This document shows, piece after piece, positions 7,423 to 16,784 of a stretch of DNA of 64,000 nucleotides. How positions within the stretch are numbered: the stretch's first letter is position 1; each line of letters opens with the position of its first letter. A model generated the notes under the pieces. It was given only the letters and a program-made list of their open reading frames with translations. It was not told where the DNA came from and ran no database searches. A program made the translations under genes and the position numbers. Origin of the DNA: Pokkaliibacter sp046614695 (GTDB taxonomy: Bacteria; Pseudomonadota; Gammaproteobacteria; Pseudomonadales; Balneatricaceae); assembly GCF_046614695.1 (NCBI RefSeq), contig NZ_JBKKHQ010000017.1, positions 164,059 to 228,058 on the forward strand. Reading direction: 5' to 3'.

Positions 7423-10206
7423 ATGACGAACTGGCTATTCAAAAACGTGCTCAAGCTGACTTCCTGGCGCCTTGCGACGGGAGTGGGTGTGCTCGTGCTG
7501 CTGGCATTTATTCTCTGCCTGAGCTGGCTTTACCGCCAGGCAGAACATGAGCAGCTGGCCACGGTTCGCCAGGATGAAGCGCGTCTGGCCAAAGTACTGG
7601 CCAATGAGGTGGATGGCGATCTGCACAAACAGCTGGTGCGAACTGATCAGACCGGCTCTGCACTTTATCGGCAGGTGATTGAGCCTTTAATTAAAGCCCA
7701 TTCGCAAATGCCGGATGTCTATTACCTCTACACCATGGTGCATAAAAAGAATGAACTCTATTTCATTCTTGATACGGCGGTTTACGCCAAAGAGGTGAGC
7801 TCGCCGTTTAATCTCCAGCCCAGCAAGGTGATGGAACTCTATCAGACGGTCGATTCGCGCACCCAGCAGCTGGTGGATACGCTGGACTCTGGTGGAGTCT
7901 ATGTCTCAGCGCAGCCGCATCAGGACAGCTATGGCGAGTTTCTGTCAGCTCTCGCGCCGATTTATGACTCAAGCGGCACTATCGTCGCTTATCTGGGAGT
8001 GGATATCAGTGCTGCAACGCTGGCTGAGCGTATGGCGCACATTCGTTATGCCTTTATAGGCTCTGTAGCAGCCGCAGTGCTCCTGAGCCTTCTGCTGGCT
8101 TTTCTTACTTACCGGGTGCGACAAGCCGCCGCCGCGCAGGAAGCCCGGCGTGCGGAGAGTGAGCATTACGCACGTCAGCATGCCCGCCGCACAGAGCTGA
8201 TTATTAATTCCATCATGGATGGGGTGCTGGGTCTGGGGACCAATGGCAGCATCCTTACAATGAGTCAGGTGGCCGCCGATATGTGGCATCTCTCCGCAGA
8301 AGATGTGCTGCATCAGAGCTTTACCCGCCTTATTGATGGGCCTGATCAGGCGATCGTATTAAGTGCCATTGAGCGCGCGAGTCGCGGGCAGCATTCGCAA
8401 TTGCAGGTGCGTGGCCGGCGCGGTACGGAAGTCTTCCCGCTGAATCTGGTGATAAGCCCTGGGCTTGAAGGTGAGGATGCCCGCTTTGTTGTCACTGCAC
8501 GTGACTTAAGCCGTGACATGGCGATGGAAGATGAAGGGCTGATGGCCGCCCAGGTTTTTTCCACCATGAACGATGCCGTCATCATTACCGATGCGGAGGG
8601 TCGTATTCTAATGGTGAATGAAGCCTTTACCCGTATCACCGGTTACGCCAAGGAGGATGTGAAGGGCCAACCGGCATCGACCCTGCGCTGTGAGCGTCAT
8701 GATGACAGCTTTTATGCCAGTCTGATCAATCGCATTGAGCAGACCGGGCACTGGCAGGGTGAGCTGTTCTATCGCCGACAGAATGGTGAAGTCTTCCCTT
8801 TGTCGGCATCGATCAAGGCACTTTATGACCGTCAGCAGCGTATCACCCGACTGGTAGGAGTATTTACCGATGTGACCCTGCGTAAGGAGCAGGAACAGCG
8901 GCTGCACGATCTTGCCAATAATGACAGCCTGACTCGTCTGCCGAATCGCTCGACCTTTCGCCGTCACTTCGATGAGTTGCTCTCGGAAGCGCGGGGGAGC
9001 GGTAAGGGATTTGCGGTATTGCTGATGGATGTGGATGGTTTCAAGCGTATTAATGAATCGCTGGGCCACACCCTGGGTGACAAGGTGCTGCAGCAACTGT
9101 CCAAGCGGCTGGAAGGTCTGCAGAATATGTATGAGCTGCTGGCACGCGTTGGTGGTGATCGCTTCGGCCTGTTGATTCGCGCTGAAGAAATGACGGAAAT
9201 GCTGCCACTGGTGAACCGGCTGCTGAATCTGCAGAAAACGCCTTTCACCCTCAATGACCATGAAGTGGAAATCACCCTGAGTATCGGCATCAGCCGCTAT
9301 CCCACGGATGGCCACGACAGTGAAACCTTGTACAAGCAGGCCGATATTGCACTCTTTGAAGCGAAAAGCTCGGGCGGCAATACCTATCAGTTCTTTACCA
9401 CTGCCATGCATGTACGTGCGCTGGAGCGCACCACACTGGAAGCTCAGTTGCATCATGCACTGCAGCGCAAAGAGATCCGCCTGATCTATCAGCCCCAGAT
9501 CTGCATTAATGATGGCCATTTGATCAGCATGGAAGCACGGCTGATCTGGGGGCATCCGGAGTTGGGCGATATCGACTGCGAGCGTTTCCTGCCAGTTGCT
9601 GAGGAAGCCGGCCTTATCGGTACGCTGACCAGCTGGACACTGGATAAAATGTGCCAGCAAATGAGTCTCTGGCATGAGCGGAATATCAGAATTCCAAAGG
9701 TATCCACGGCACTTAGCGAGAGGCAGGTCCTGCTGGGTAATCAGTTACTCAGGCTGATAGATGAAACCAGCCTGCGCTATGGTCTGGAGCGCAAATATAT
9801 TGAGCTTGAGATCCCTGAGACAGTGCTGACTGACCCCGGTGCCAATGTGCGCGCCACCATGGATGGGCTGAAAAATCTGGGCGTGAGTCTGATGGTTAAT
9901 CAGTTCGGGATGGGTGAGGGCTCCATTACCGGATTGCGCCGCTTTGAGCTTAAAAAGATCAAGTTACCCAGAGCACTTGTGCAGCGTCTGCCGGAAGACG
10001 AGGAAGCCTGTACGCTGGTGCGTGCCATTATTGGCATGGGCTCGGCATGGAAAGCACTCGTGCTGGCGGATGGCGTTGAGACAGCAGAGCAGCTGATTTT
10101 CCTGCAGGAAAATGGTTGCGATGGGGTGCAGGGTTTGCTGTATTCCCCACCGCTGGAAAGCGGCGCAGTGGAGCAGTTCTATCATCAATTCCAGTTGTCG
10201 GTGTAA
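7423..10206 (+). CDS. Membrane PAS-GGDEF-EAL protein with degenerate catalytic motifs
   Basis: This is a 927-aa inner-membrane signalling protein. TM helices at about 18-37 and 209-229 flank a periplasmic sensory region of Cache-like appearance. Two PAS domains follow (about 255-365 and 375-490), then GGDEF (about 495-660) and EAL (about 675-920). The GGDEF signature reads GGDRF (577-581), so the fourth, catalytic acidic residue is replaced by Arg. In the EAL domain the signature reads EAR (704-706), DDFGTG has become NQFGMG, and the late AEGVET Glu is Asp in ADGVET. The family makes and breaks cyclic di-GMP, but loss of these residues argues for a receptor or regulatory role. An AGGTAG Shine-Dalgarno precedes the ATG. 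Confidence 0.9.
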   Translation: MTNWLFKNVLKLTSWRLATGVGVLVLLAFILCLSWLYRQAEHEQLATVRQDEARLAKVLANEVDGDLHKQLVRTDQTGSALYRQVIEPLIKAHSQMPDVYYLYTMVHKKNELYFILDTAVYAKEVSSPFNLQPSKVMELYQTVDSRTQQLVDTLDSGGVYVSAQPHQDSYGEFLSALAPIYDSSGTIVAYLGVDISAATLAERMAHIRYAFIGSVAAAVLLSLLLAFLTYRVRQAAAAQEARRAESEHYARQHARRTELIINSIMDGVLGLGTNGSILTMSQVAADMWHLSAEDVLHQSFTRLIDGPDQAIVLSAIERASRGQHSQLQVRGRRGTEVFPLNLVISPGLEGEDARFVVTARDLSRDMAMEDEGLMAAQVFSTMNDAVIITDAEGRILMVNEAFTRITGYAKEDVKGQPASTLRCERHDDSFYASLINRIEQTGHWQGELFYRRQNGEVFPLSASIKALYDRQQRITRLVGVFTDVTLRKEQEQRLHDLANNDSLTRLPNRSTFRRHFDELLSEARGSGKGFAVLLMDVDGFKRINESLGHTLGDKVLQQLSKRLEGLQNMYELLARVGGDRFGLLIRAEEMTEMLPLVNRLLNLQKTPFTLNDHEVEITLSIGISRYPTDGHDSETLYKQADIALFEAKSSGGNTYQFFTTAMHVRALERTTLEAQLHHALQRKEIRLIYQPQICINDGHLISMEARLIWGHPELGDIDCERFLPVAEEAGLIGTLTSWTLDKMCQQMSLWHERNIRIPKVSTALSERQVLLGNQLLRLIDETSLRYGLERKYIELEIPETVLTDPGANVRATMDGLKNLGVSLMVNQFGMGEGSITGLRRFELKKIKLPRALVQRLPEDEEACTLVRAIIGMGSAWKALVLADGVETAEQLIFLQENGCDGVQGLLYSPPLESGAVEQFYHQFQLSV

Positions 10207-10219
10207 TGCGCCAGCGGTC

Positions 10220-10585
10220 TTACCAGCGCATCAGAATAACGCCGCCCCAGCAGAGCGCCGCAAAGATCAGGCTCAGCAGCACAGCGGCCGACCCCATATC
10301 CTTTGCTTGTCCTGAAAGTGGATGACGCTCTGCCCCAACCCGGTCGACCACACTTTCAATCGCCGAGTTTACTAATTCGCAGATGAGTACGCCGATCAGG
10401 GAGCCGATCAATATCAGCCACTGAGGAATGCTGGCGGCGACGATAAATGACAAAGGTATCGCGGCGATCATCAGCCAGACTTCCTGTCGGAAAGCCGTTT
10501 CGTGACGATAGGCCTGACGGATACCCTGACAGGAATAGCCTGTGGCATTACGTATTCTCTGCCAGCCCTGCACCTTTGATGTCAT
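10220..10585 (-). CDS. dgkA: Diacylglycerol kinase
   Basis: This small integral membrane enzyme of 121 aa matches E. coli DgkA in length. It phosphorylates diacylglycerol to phosphatidic acid, recycling lipid from membrane-derived oligosaccharide synthesis. The catalytic signature (ELVNSAIESVVD) and three hydrophobic helices are visible. The start is placed at the ATG at 10585 because AAGGAG lies six bases upstream; an upstream in-frame TTG would add only two residues. It converges with the GGDEF/EAL gene, with just 13 bases between the stops. Confidence 0.95.
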   Translation of the reverse strand: MTSKVQGWQRIRNATGYSCQGIRQAYRHETAFRQEVWLMIAAIPLSFIVAASIPQWLILIGSLIGVLICELVNSAIESVVDRVGAERHPLSGQAKDMGSAAVLLSLIFAALCWGGVILMRW

Positions 10586-10693
10586 TCTCAACTCCTTGAA
10601 TTATCGCCACTTCTTCCCGTTGAGTGGCATTTCGCGCTGTTTTTATGTTGGTGGTATGCTGGCGCCATCATCCTTATGGAACGTGCCAGTGTT

Positions 10694-13045
10694 ATGAGCA
10701 GCTCGACTTTACTTCAGGCCACGCCCCTTGCCCAGCGCCTTGCCACCTCCCTTGCCATTAAGCCCTGGCAGGTCGAGGCGGTGATCAGTCTGATGGATGA
10801 AGGCGCCACCGTGCCCTTTATTGCCCGTTACCGGAAAGAGAAAACCGGTGCGCTGGATGATGCAGTGCTGCGTGATCTGGCCCAGGCGCTGGATTATCAA
10901 CGGGATCTGGACAAACGTCGCGACTCAATTCTTGGCAGCCTGAAAGAGCAGGGCATTACGACGCCTTCCTTGCTAAAAGGCATTCTTGACGCCGAGAGCA
11001 AGCAGGTGCTTGAGGATTTATACCTGCCGTATCGACCTAAACGTCAGACCAAAGGCAGCAAGGCGCGTGAGGCCGGTCTGGAGCCGCTGGCGGATCAGCT
11101 CGTGCGTGACAGCTCATCGGCACCGGAAAAGCTGGCTGTTACTTTTGTGAGTGCTGAAAAAGGGATCAACTCTGCCGCCGAAGCGCTGGAAGGTGCTCGT
11201 GCCATTCTGCTTGAGCGTTTCTCTGAAGCACCTACCGTATTGGCCTCGCTTCGCCAATGGCTATCGCAGAATGCCTGGTTGGCGGTACGAGCAAAACGCG
11301 GCAAGGCTGACCCCCAGAGTAAGTTTCGGGACTACTTTGATTACCGTGAACGCCTTTCGCGTGCGGCGGGCCATCGTCTGCTGGCCATCTTTCGCGGTGA
11401 ACGTGAGGGTGTGCTGAATATCGATATTGAAGCCGGCGAGCAGCAAAACCGTGAAGCTGATGCGCTGGCTCTGCTGCAACAAGGGTTGCGCCAGGATCAG
11501 CTGATAGGCAACCAGTTGAGTGTCTGGCTGCGCGAAACCGTGCAGGCAACCTGGGCAGAAAAGCTGTTACCCGGCCTGGGTAAGGATGCGCTGAATCAGG
11601 CGAAGGATCAGGCTGAGCTGGAAGCGATTAAAGTCTTTGCCCTGAATCTGCGCGATGTACTGCTGGCCGCGCCAGCGGGCGGCAAAGTGACGCTGGGGCT
11701 CGACCCGGGGATTCGAACAGGCATCAAACTGGCGTTGGTCGATGCGACAGGCCGGGTGGTGACCACGGATACGCTCTATGCCCATGCGCCACGTAATGAG
11801 TGGGACAGAAGCCTCGCGACCATCGTCAAACTGTGTCAGCAGCATCAGGTGGAACTTATCGCCGTCGGTAACGGCACCGCCTCACGAGAAACAGAACAGC
11901 TGGCGCGGGAAGCGGTGGCTAAACTTGCGAATGACAGCGCAAAGGCACCGCAGGTGGTGATGGTCAGTGAGGCGGGAGCTTCCGTCTATTCAGCCTCGGC
12001 GTTAGCTTCTGCCGAGTTGCCAGCACTTGATGTCAGCCTGCGGGGCGCAGTCTCTATTGCGCGGCGCTTGCAGGACCCATTGGCGGAGCTGGTGAAAATC
12101 GAACCCAAAGCCATCGGTGTCGGGCAATATCAGCATGATGTGGCCCAGACCCAGCTGGCACAAAGCCTGGCGGCGGTCGTTGAAGACTGTGTAAATGCGG
12201 TGGGTGTGGATCTTAATACCGCTTCTTCGGCGTTATTGGCCCATGTGAGTGGCCTGAATACGGCGCTGGCTGAGGCGATTGTGCTGCATCGTGATCAGCA
12301 AGGGCCGTTTGAGCGACGGAAGGATCTGCTCGCGGTGCCTCGTCTTGGGCCGAAAACCTTTCAGCAGGCGGCGGGCTTCCTGCGTATTCGTGAAGGTAAA
12401 GAGCCGCTGGATGCCAGCGCGGTGCATCCGGAGTCCTACGATATCGTCAAACAGATGGCTAAAAGCCTTGGTGCCAGGGTCGAGCAGCTGTTGGGTGCGC
12501 CTGAACGGGTAGGGCAGCTTAATCTCTCCGCCTTTGCTTCGGACGCTGTAGGTGAGTACACCCTTAAAGATATTTGCGAAGAGCTGCTCAAGCCGGGCCG
12601 TGACCCTCGGCCTGCGTTTAAAACCGCTCAGTTTGCTGAAGGGGTGAATGCCATCAGTGATCTGGCCGAAGGCATGCAGCTGGAAGGTGTCGTCACTAAC
12701 GTCACGGATTTCGGGGCGTTTGTTGATATCGGTGTCCATCAGGATGGGCTGGTGCATATTTCCCAGCTGGCGGACGTTTTCGTCAAGCATCCCCGGGATG
12801 TGGTGCAAAGTGGTCAGTTGGTGAAGGTGCAGGTCATGGAAGTGGATGTTGCCCGTAAACGTATCAGCCTGAGCATGCGCCAAAACCCTGAGCTGCCGGT
12901 GAAGCGCAGCTCAAACGAACGGCCAGCGCCAGCAGCGCGGCCCCGTCATCAACAAAGTGCGCAGACCCCATCCCGACAGCCGGAGCAAAGTGCTCCTCAG
13001 GGCGCCTTGGCCGCTGCACTCAGTAAAGCCCGGGATAAACGCTGA
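10694..13045 (+). CDS. tex: Tex-family RNA-binding transcription accessory protein
   Basis: From this start the protein has 783 aa, normal for Tex. The N-terminal helical region (PFIARYRKEKTGALDD), the YqgF/RuvX-like RNase-H-fold domain (LGLDPGIRTGIKLA), the helix-hairpin-helix region (LGPKTFQQAAGFLRI) and a C-terminal S1 RNA-binding domain (GVVTNVTDFGAFVDIGVHQDG) are all visible in order. Family members bind nucleic acids and influence transcription of stress and virulence genes. The ATG at 10694 has a GGAA element about nine bases upstream; an in-frame ATG at 10676 lacks one. The Pro/Ser/Gln-rich C-terminal tail (about residues 735-775) is low complexity. Confidence 0.94.
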   Translation: MSSSTLLQATPLAQRLATSLAIKPWQVEAVISLMDEGATVPFIARYRKEKTGALDDAVLRDLAQALDYQRDLDKRRDSILGSLKEQGITTPSLLKGILDAESKQVLEDLYLPYRPKRQTKGSKAREAGLEPLADQLVRDSSSAPEKLAVTFVSAEKGINSAAEALEGARAILLERFSEAPTVLASLRQWLSQNAWLAVRAKRGKADPQSKFRDYFDYRERLSRAAGHRLLAIFRGEREGVLNIDIEAGEQQNREADALALLQQGLRQDQLIGNQLSVWLRETVQATWAEKLLPGLGKDALNQAKDQAELEAIKVFALNLRDVLLAAPAGGKVTLGLDPGIRTGIKLALVDATGRVVTTDTLYAHAPRNEWDRSLATIVKLCQQHQVELIAVGNGTASRETEQLAREAVAKLANDSAKAPQVVMVSEAGASVYSASALASAELPALDVSLRGAVSIARRLQDPLAELVKIEPKAIGVGQYQHDVAQTQLAQSLAAVVEDCVNAVGVDLNTASSALLAHVSGLNTALAEAIVLHRDQQGPFERRKDLLAVPRLGPKTFQQAAGFLRIREGKEPLDASAVHPESYDIVKQMAKSLGARVEQLLGAPERVGQLNLSAFASDAVGEYTLKDICEELLKPGRDPRPAFKTAQFAEGVNAISDLAEGMQLEGVVTNVTDFGAFVDIGVHQDGLVHISQLADVFVKHPRDVVQSGQLVKVQVMEVDVARKRISLSMRQNPELPVKRSSNERPAPAARPRHQQSAQTPSRQPEQSAPQGALAAALSKARDKR

Positions 13046-13237
13046 ACGTTGGGTGACGGCAGCTCTCAGCGTCCGGCTGTCGTCCCCAGGTATTCTCAGC
13101 GGGTGGCATTGAGCTACACTGAATTGCATTCAGCGACAGTCGCCCACACTTGAATACGGCCTGATGCAACCCAAAATCTTGCCCTTCAAGCCAAGCATGT
13201 GGCGATCGATTCACAACAATGAGAGAGATTTAAGACC

Positions 13238-14818
13238 GTGAGTGCATTGTTGCAACAACGCCTTGCCTGGCTAAAAGGACAAGGAGCTGATCAGACCCTG
13301 AAAGGGATTCGCCGCGGGCTGGAAAAAGAAGGCCTGCGCGTGCTGCCTGACGGTCATCTCTCCCATCAGGGGCATCCCGAAGCCTTGGGCTCGGCGCTGA
13401 CCCATGATTCCATCACGACGGATTACTCCGAAGCGTTGCTTGAATTCATCACCCCGGCGATGCATTCGCCCGAAGAGGTGGTGCATTACATGGAGCAGCT
13501 GCACAAGTTCAGCTACCAGCATCTGGATAACGAGGTGGTTTGGGCGGGCTCCATGCCTTGCTATCTCGCTGGAGAGGATGATATCCCGGTCGCCCGTTAT
13601 GGCAGCTCCAATACCGGGCAGATGAAGAGCATCTACCGCCAGGGGCTGGCGTATCGTTACGGCAAGGTGATGCAGACCATTGCCGGCATTCACTACAATT
13701 TCTCCTTCAGCGAAGAATTCTGGCAAGCCTATGCCACCATGACGGAAGACACAGAGTCACTGTCTGAAGTGCGCTCCAAAGGCTACTTCCGCCTGATCCG
13801 AAACTTCCGCCGCTACTACTGGTTGCTGTTGTATCTTTACGGTGCCTCTCCGGCGATTAGCCGCAGTTTTCTGGCTGGCAATGCCTTTGGCCTGGCGCCC
13901 TGGGGCGATGAAACTTTGGTTGCACCGGCAGGTACGACCCTGCGTATGAGCGATATTGGCTACTCCAATAATGCCCAGTCTTCGCTCAACATCTGTTACA
14001 ACAAGCTCGGCTCCTACATCGATTCGCTGGATCACGCGATGCGGACTTCTTACCCTGCCTATCGCCATATTGGCGTGAAGGTGGAAGGTGAATACCGTCA
14101 GCTGAATACCAACATTCTGCAGATCGAGAATGAGTACTACAGCGAAATTCGTCCCAAGCGCACCACCGCGCGGGGTGAACGTCCGCTGGATGCGCTGCGT
14201 CAGCGTGGCGTGGAATACATTGAAGTGCGTTGTCTGGACATCAACCCCTTTATGCCGGTGGGCATCGATGCGGCGCAAATGCGTTTTCTGGATGCTTTCC
14301 TGCTGTTCTGTTTGCTGGTTGATGACAGCGACAATGACCGCATCGAATGCGAGCGTCTGGCGTTTAACCGCAAGCTGGTTATCCGTGAAGGCCGTAACCA
14401 GAGCATCAAGCTGGTTGAGCCGGAAGGGTTGGTGAGTCTGGAAACCTCGGGTCAGCGCATTATGGATCAGGTGATGCAGGTGGCGCAGTTACTGGATGAC
14501 CAGCACGGTGGCACGGCGTATGCCGAAGCCGTTGTCGCTGAAACCCAGAAGCTGCTGGACCCGATGCTGACTCCTTCTGCGCGGATGCTGGCTGGGCTTA
14601 AAGCTAATGATCAGAGTTACACCGAATGGATGCTGGAGCAGTCCACCTCGCAAAGGGCTTACTTTGAAACGCGGGAGGCGGATCAGACCATGATGCAGGC
14701 GCTGGAAGCGACCAGCCGCTCCTCGCTTGATAGTCAGCATCAGCTGGAAGGCGCTCAGGATCTGTCACTGGATCAGTATCTGGCGAACTATTTTGGCGCG
14801 CGAGTCTCCGCGACCTGA
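13238..14818 (+). CDS. gshA: Glutamate-cysteine ligase
   Basis: This 526-aa proteobacterial-type GshA joins glutamate and cysteine as the first, rate-limiting step of glutathione synthesis. Family stretches such as RGLEKEGLRVLPDG, ALTHDSITTDYSEALLEFITP and IHYNFSF are visible, together with YIEVRCLDINPF. The start is a GTG at 13238 with a GAGAGA element upstream. The roughly 190 bases before it hold no evident gene. A strong terminator follows the stop. Confidence 0.96.
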   Translation: MSALLQQRLAWLKGQGADQTLKGIRRGLEKEGLRVLPDGHLSHQGHPEALGSALTHDSITTDYSEALLEFITPAMHSPEEVVHYMEQLHKFSYQHLDNEVVWAGSMPCYLAGEDDIPVARYGSSNTGQMKSIYRQGLAYRYGKVMQTIAGIHYNFSFSEEFWQAYATMTEDTESLSEVRSKGYFRLIRNFRRYYWLLLYLYGASPAISRSFLAGNAFGLAPWGDETLVAPAGTTLRMSDIGYSNNAQSSLNICYNKLGSYIDSLDHAMRTSYPAYRHIGVKVEGEYRQLNTNILQIENEYYSEIRPKRTTARGERPLDALRQRGVEYIEVRCLDINPFMPVGIDAAQMRFLDAFLLFCLLVDDSDNDRIECERLAFNRKLVIREGRNQSIKLVEPEGLVSLETSGQRIMDQVMQVAQLLDDQHGGTAYAEAVVAETQKLLDPMLTPSARMLAGLKANDQSYTEWMLEQSTSQRAYFETREADQTMMQALEATSRSSLDSQHQLEGAQDLSLDQYLANYFGARVSAT

Positions 14819-14835
14819 TCGCCTGACTGCGCAAT

Positions 14836-14871
14836 AAAAAACGCCCCAACCGTAAGGAAGGGGCGTTTTTT
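14836..14871. terminator. Bidirectional terminator after gshA
   Basis: AAAAAACGCCCC faces GGGGCGTTTTTT across an AACCGTAAGGAA loop. It separates gshA from the convergent FliL-like gene. Confidence 0.88.
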
Positions 14872-14932
14872 GTAGTGGTCTCAATCGTCCGGGCTTTGAG
14901 TGCCGCTCAGGCGCTTTTCAGTAGCACTAAGA

Positions 14933-15364
14933 TTAATCCTGAACGATAAAGCTTGGCATCAGCAGGTTGGTCACGTAAGAGTTGCCCTCTTCGGTGGTCA
15001 TGACGTCCTGCACTTCTTTAAGCGCATCCTGACGCAACTTTTCGCGACCTTCGACGGTTTTCATGTCATCTTCCGTCTGGCGGCTGAACAGCAATACCAG
15101 ATTATTGCGAATCTGAGCGGAGTGATATTTCACCAAATAAGCACCTTCATCGGAACTTACCCGCAGGCTGATGGTCGCTTTAATATAGCGAAGATGATTA
15201 CCGGGCTTGCCAAAGTTGGCGACCAGCGGCTCTTCAAATTCGACGTACAGGGCTTTAGGCGCCGCTGGCTTGGCCTCTTCCTCTGCTGCATAAGCAGATG
15301 TGATCTGGACCAGTGCCGTCAGCATGAGCAAAATCTTGAACACGGATAAGACAGAATTTTTCAT
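14933..15364 (-). CDS. FliL-like exported protein
   Basis: The protein has 143 aa from the ATG at 15364; an in-frame TTG at 15376 has no better ribosome-binding site. A hydrophobic N-terminal segment ends in SAYAAEEE, which reads as a cleavable signal peptide. The rest resembles the periplasmic FliL domain (YVEFEEPLVANF, then LRYIKATISLRV and LLFSRQTEDDMKTVEGREKLR). Classical FliL is a single-TM flagellar stator-associated protein. Here the membrane anchor appears to be replaced by a signal peptide and no flagellar gene is nearby, so a flagellar role is not supported by context. Confidence 0.72.
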   Translation of the reverse strand: MKNSVLSVFKILLMLTALVQITSAYAAEEEAKPAAPKALYVEFEEPLVANFGKPGNHLRYIKATISLRVSSDEGAYLVKYHSAQIRNNLVLLFSRQTEDDMKTVEGREKLRQDALKEVQDVMTTEEGNSYVTNLLMPSFIVQD

Positions 15365-15502
15365 GGTCGCTCGCAAGGGTGACTGGGCATGAATGTCAAA
15401 TTACTATAAATCCTGGCTATGGGTGGCGCCAGCATCAGGCGGCGTTAATTAACACCTGATAATCAGTGTAAACCATCACATTTACAGAGGAACCCGAAAG
15501 GA

Positions 15503-15997
15503 ATGGTAGTGAGTAATCGTGTCGTCAACGGAGTGGTTGCACTGGGATGTATCATCCTTTTGGCTATCGCCTTTTACATCGAATATGGCATGGGAATGGA
15601 GCCTTGCCCGCTCTGTCTGATGCAGCGCATTGTCTTTGGTGTGGTGGGGCTGGTGTGTCTCGCCGCCTTTATCCACAACCCGCAGAGCCGTGGGCTTAAA
15701 GTCTATGGAGGCCTGACACTGCTCGTCGCACTGATGGGAATTGGCCTTGCGGGCCGTCAGCTGTGGCTACAGAGCTTGCCGGCGGATCAGGTGCCTGCCT
15801 GTGGTCCCGGCATTTACTTTATGCTGGAACGCTTCCCCTTCTCCAAAACGCTGGAAACCATGATCATGGGCTCCGGTGATTGCGCTGAAGTGCAGAAGTT
15901 CTGGGGCCTGAGTATTCCTTTATGGTCACTGTTTGGCTTTATTGGCTGCGCACTTGCCGGGATTTTCGGCATTTTTCGCACGCAATCGTCAAAATAG
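15503..15997 (+). CDS. dsbB: DsbB disulfide bond formation protein
   Basis: This 164-aa four-helix inner-membrane protein reoxidises DsbA and passes electrons to quinone. The two redox cysteine pairs are visible: Cys35/Cys38 (EPCPLC) in the first periplasmic loop, and Cys100 and Cys127 in the second loop. Length and topology match the family. An alternative GTG start at 15509 has AAGGA at a better distance than the ATG at 15503; the difference is two residues. No dsbA is present nearby. Confidence 0.95.
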   Translation: MVVSNRVVNGVVALGCIILLAIAFYIEYGMGMEPCPLCLMQRIVFGVVGLVCLAAFIHNPQSRGLKVYGGLTLLVALMGIGLAGRQLWLQSLPADQVPACGPGIYFMLERFPFSKTLETMIMGSGDCAEVQKFWGLSIPLWSLFGFIGCALAGIFGIFRTQSSK

Positions 15998-16112
15998 GTA
16001 ACGTGCGGTTAGCGACAGTTTTTACCTCATGAAACGACTTGTAGCCCTGTGACGTTGGCAGGGCTAACTCGACTTGATAGAGTCCTAAAGGCTGCACTAT
16101 GAGGGATTCGGT

Positions 16113-16625
16113 ATGTTGGAAAAATGTCGTTCTGCTCAGGAGCGCTGGGGGGGCGTTAGTGAACTGATTGATAAATGGCTGAAAGATCGCCAGAGTCTGT
16201 TGGTCACGTACTTCCGGTGTTCAGACAAGAGCACGGAAAAATCACTGGAATCACGCGTTCAGGCGCTGTGTTCCTGGTTGGTCGATTATGCCTCCAAGGG
16301 GCATTTTGAAGTCTTTGAGCACCTGCTACAGGAAGCTGAGGAATTCAACGACGGTGGCGTCGAGTTCGCTAACGGGCTGATGCCGCGTATTCAGGCGACG
16401 ACTCATCACCTGCTCGATTTTAATGATGAGTTCTCGGTGGAAGATCTGACGCTGGCACAGGAAGCGGCCTTGCCTGATCGCTTGTCAGAGCTGGGTGAAG
16501 TGCTGGAAGAGCGCTTTGCGCTTGAGGATCAGCTTATCGAACTGCTGCATCTTGCTCATAAGGATGTGGTGGCCAAAACTGAAACAGAAGCTGCTAACGA
16601 CCCGGTCGCCGCGATTGCAGAGTAA
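16113..16625 (+). CDS. rsd: Rsd/AlgQ-family anti-sigma-70 factor
   Basis: This is a 170-aa all-helical acidic protein. The N-terminal MLEKCRSAQERWGGVSELI, the LVDYASKGHFEVFEHLL segment and the overall length fit Rsd/AlgQ. In the family it binds region 4 of the major sigma factor and shifts RNA polymerase toward alternative sigma factors in stationary phase. A GAGGG element lies upstream of the ATG. The next structure downstream is a hairpin that also borders the first CRISPR array. Confidence 0.9.
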   Translation: MLEKCRSAQERWGGVSELIDKWLKDRQSLLVTYFRCSDKSTEKSLESRVQALCSWLVDYASKGHFEVFEHLLQEAEEFNDGGVEFANGLMPRIQATTHHLLDFNDEFSVEDLTLAQEAALPDRLSELGEVLEERFALEDQLIELLHLAHKDVVAKTETEAANDPVAAIAE

Positions 16626-16738
16626 TCGGCCACGTGCTGATGCTGTTCACCCGTGAGTTCCGTTCTATTGCAGCTTTTGATGATTCAATCCTGAGTGGTT
16701 AACGACATCAGGATTTAAAAAACGATTTCTGTACACCA

Positions 16739-16782
16739 CAAAGCCGGCATGCCGAAGAGCCATCTTCAGGATGCCGGCTTTG
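16739..16782. terminator. Hairpin between rsd and CRISPR array 1
   Basis: A 12-bp perfect stem (CAAAGCCGGCAT facing ATGCCGGCTTTG) encloses a 20-base loop. It is placed to end rsd transcription on the plus strand and the array transcript on the minus strand, but lacks a long T-run on either side. Confidence 0.6.
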
Positions 16783-16784
16783 TT

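Noticed and set aside
12233..12883. 216-codon minus-strand frame opposite tex
   Set aside because: Shadow of the tex S1 and helix-hairpin-helix region.
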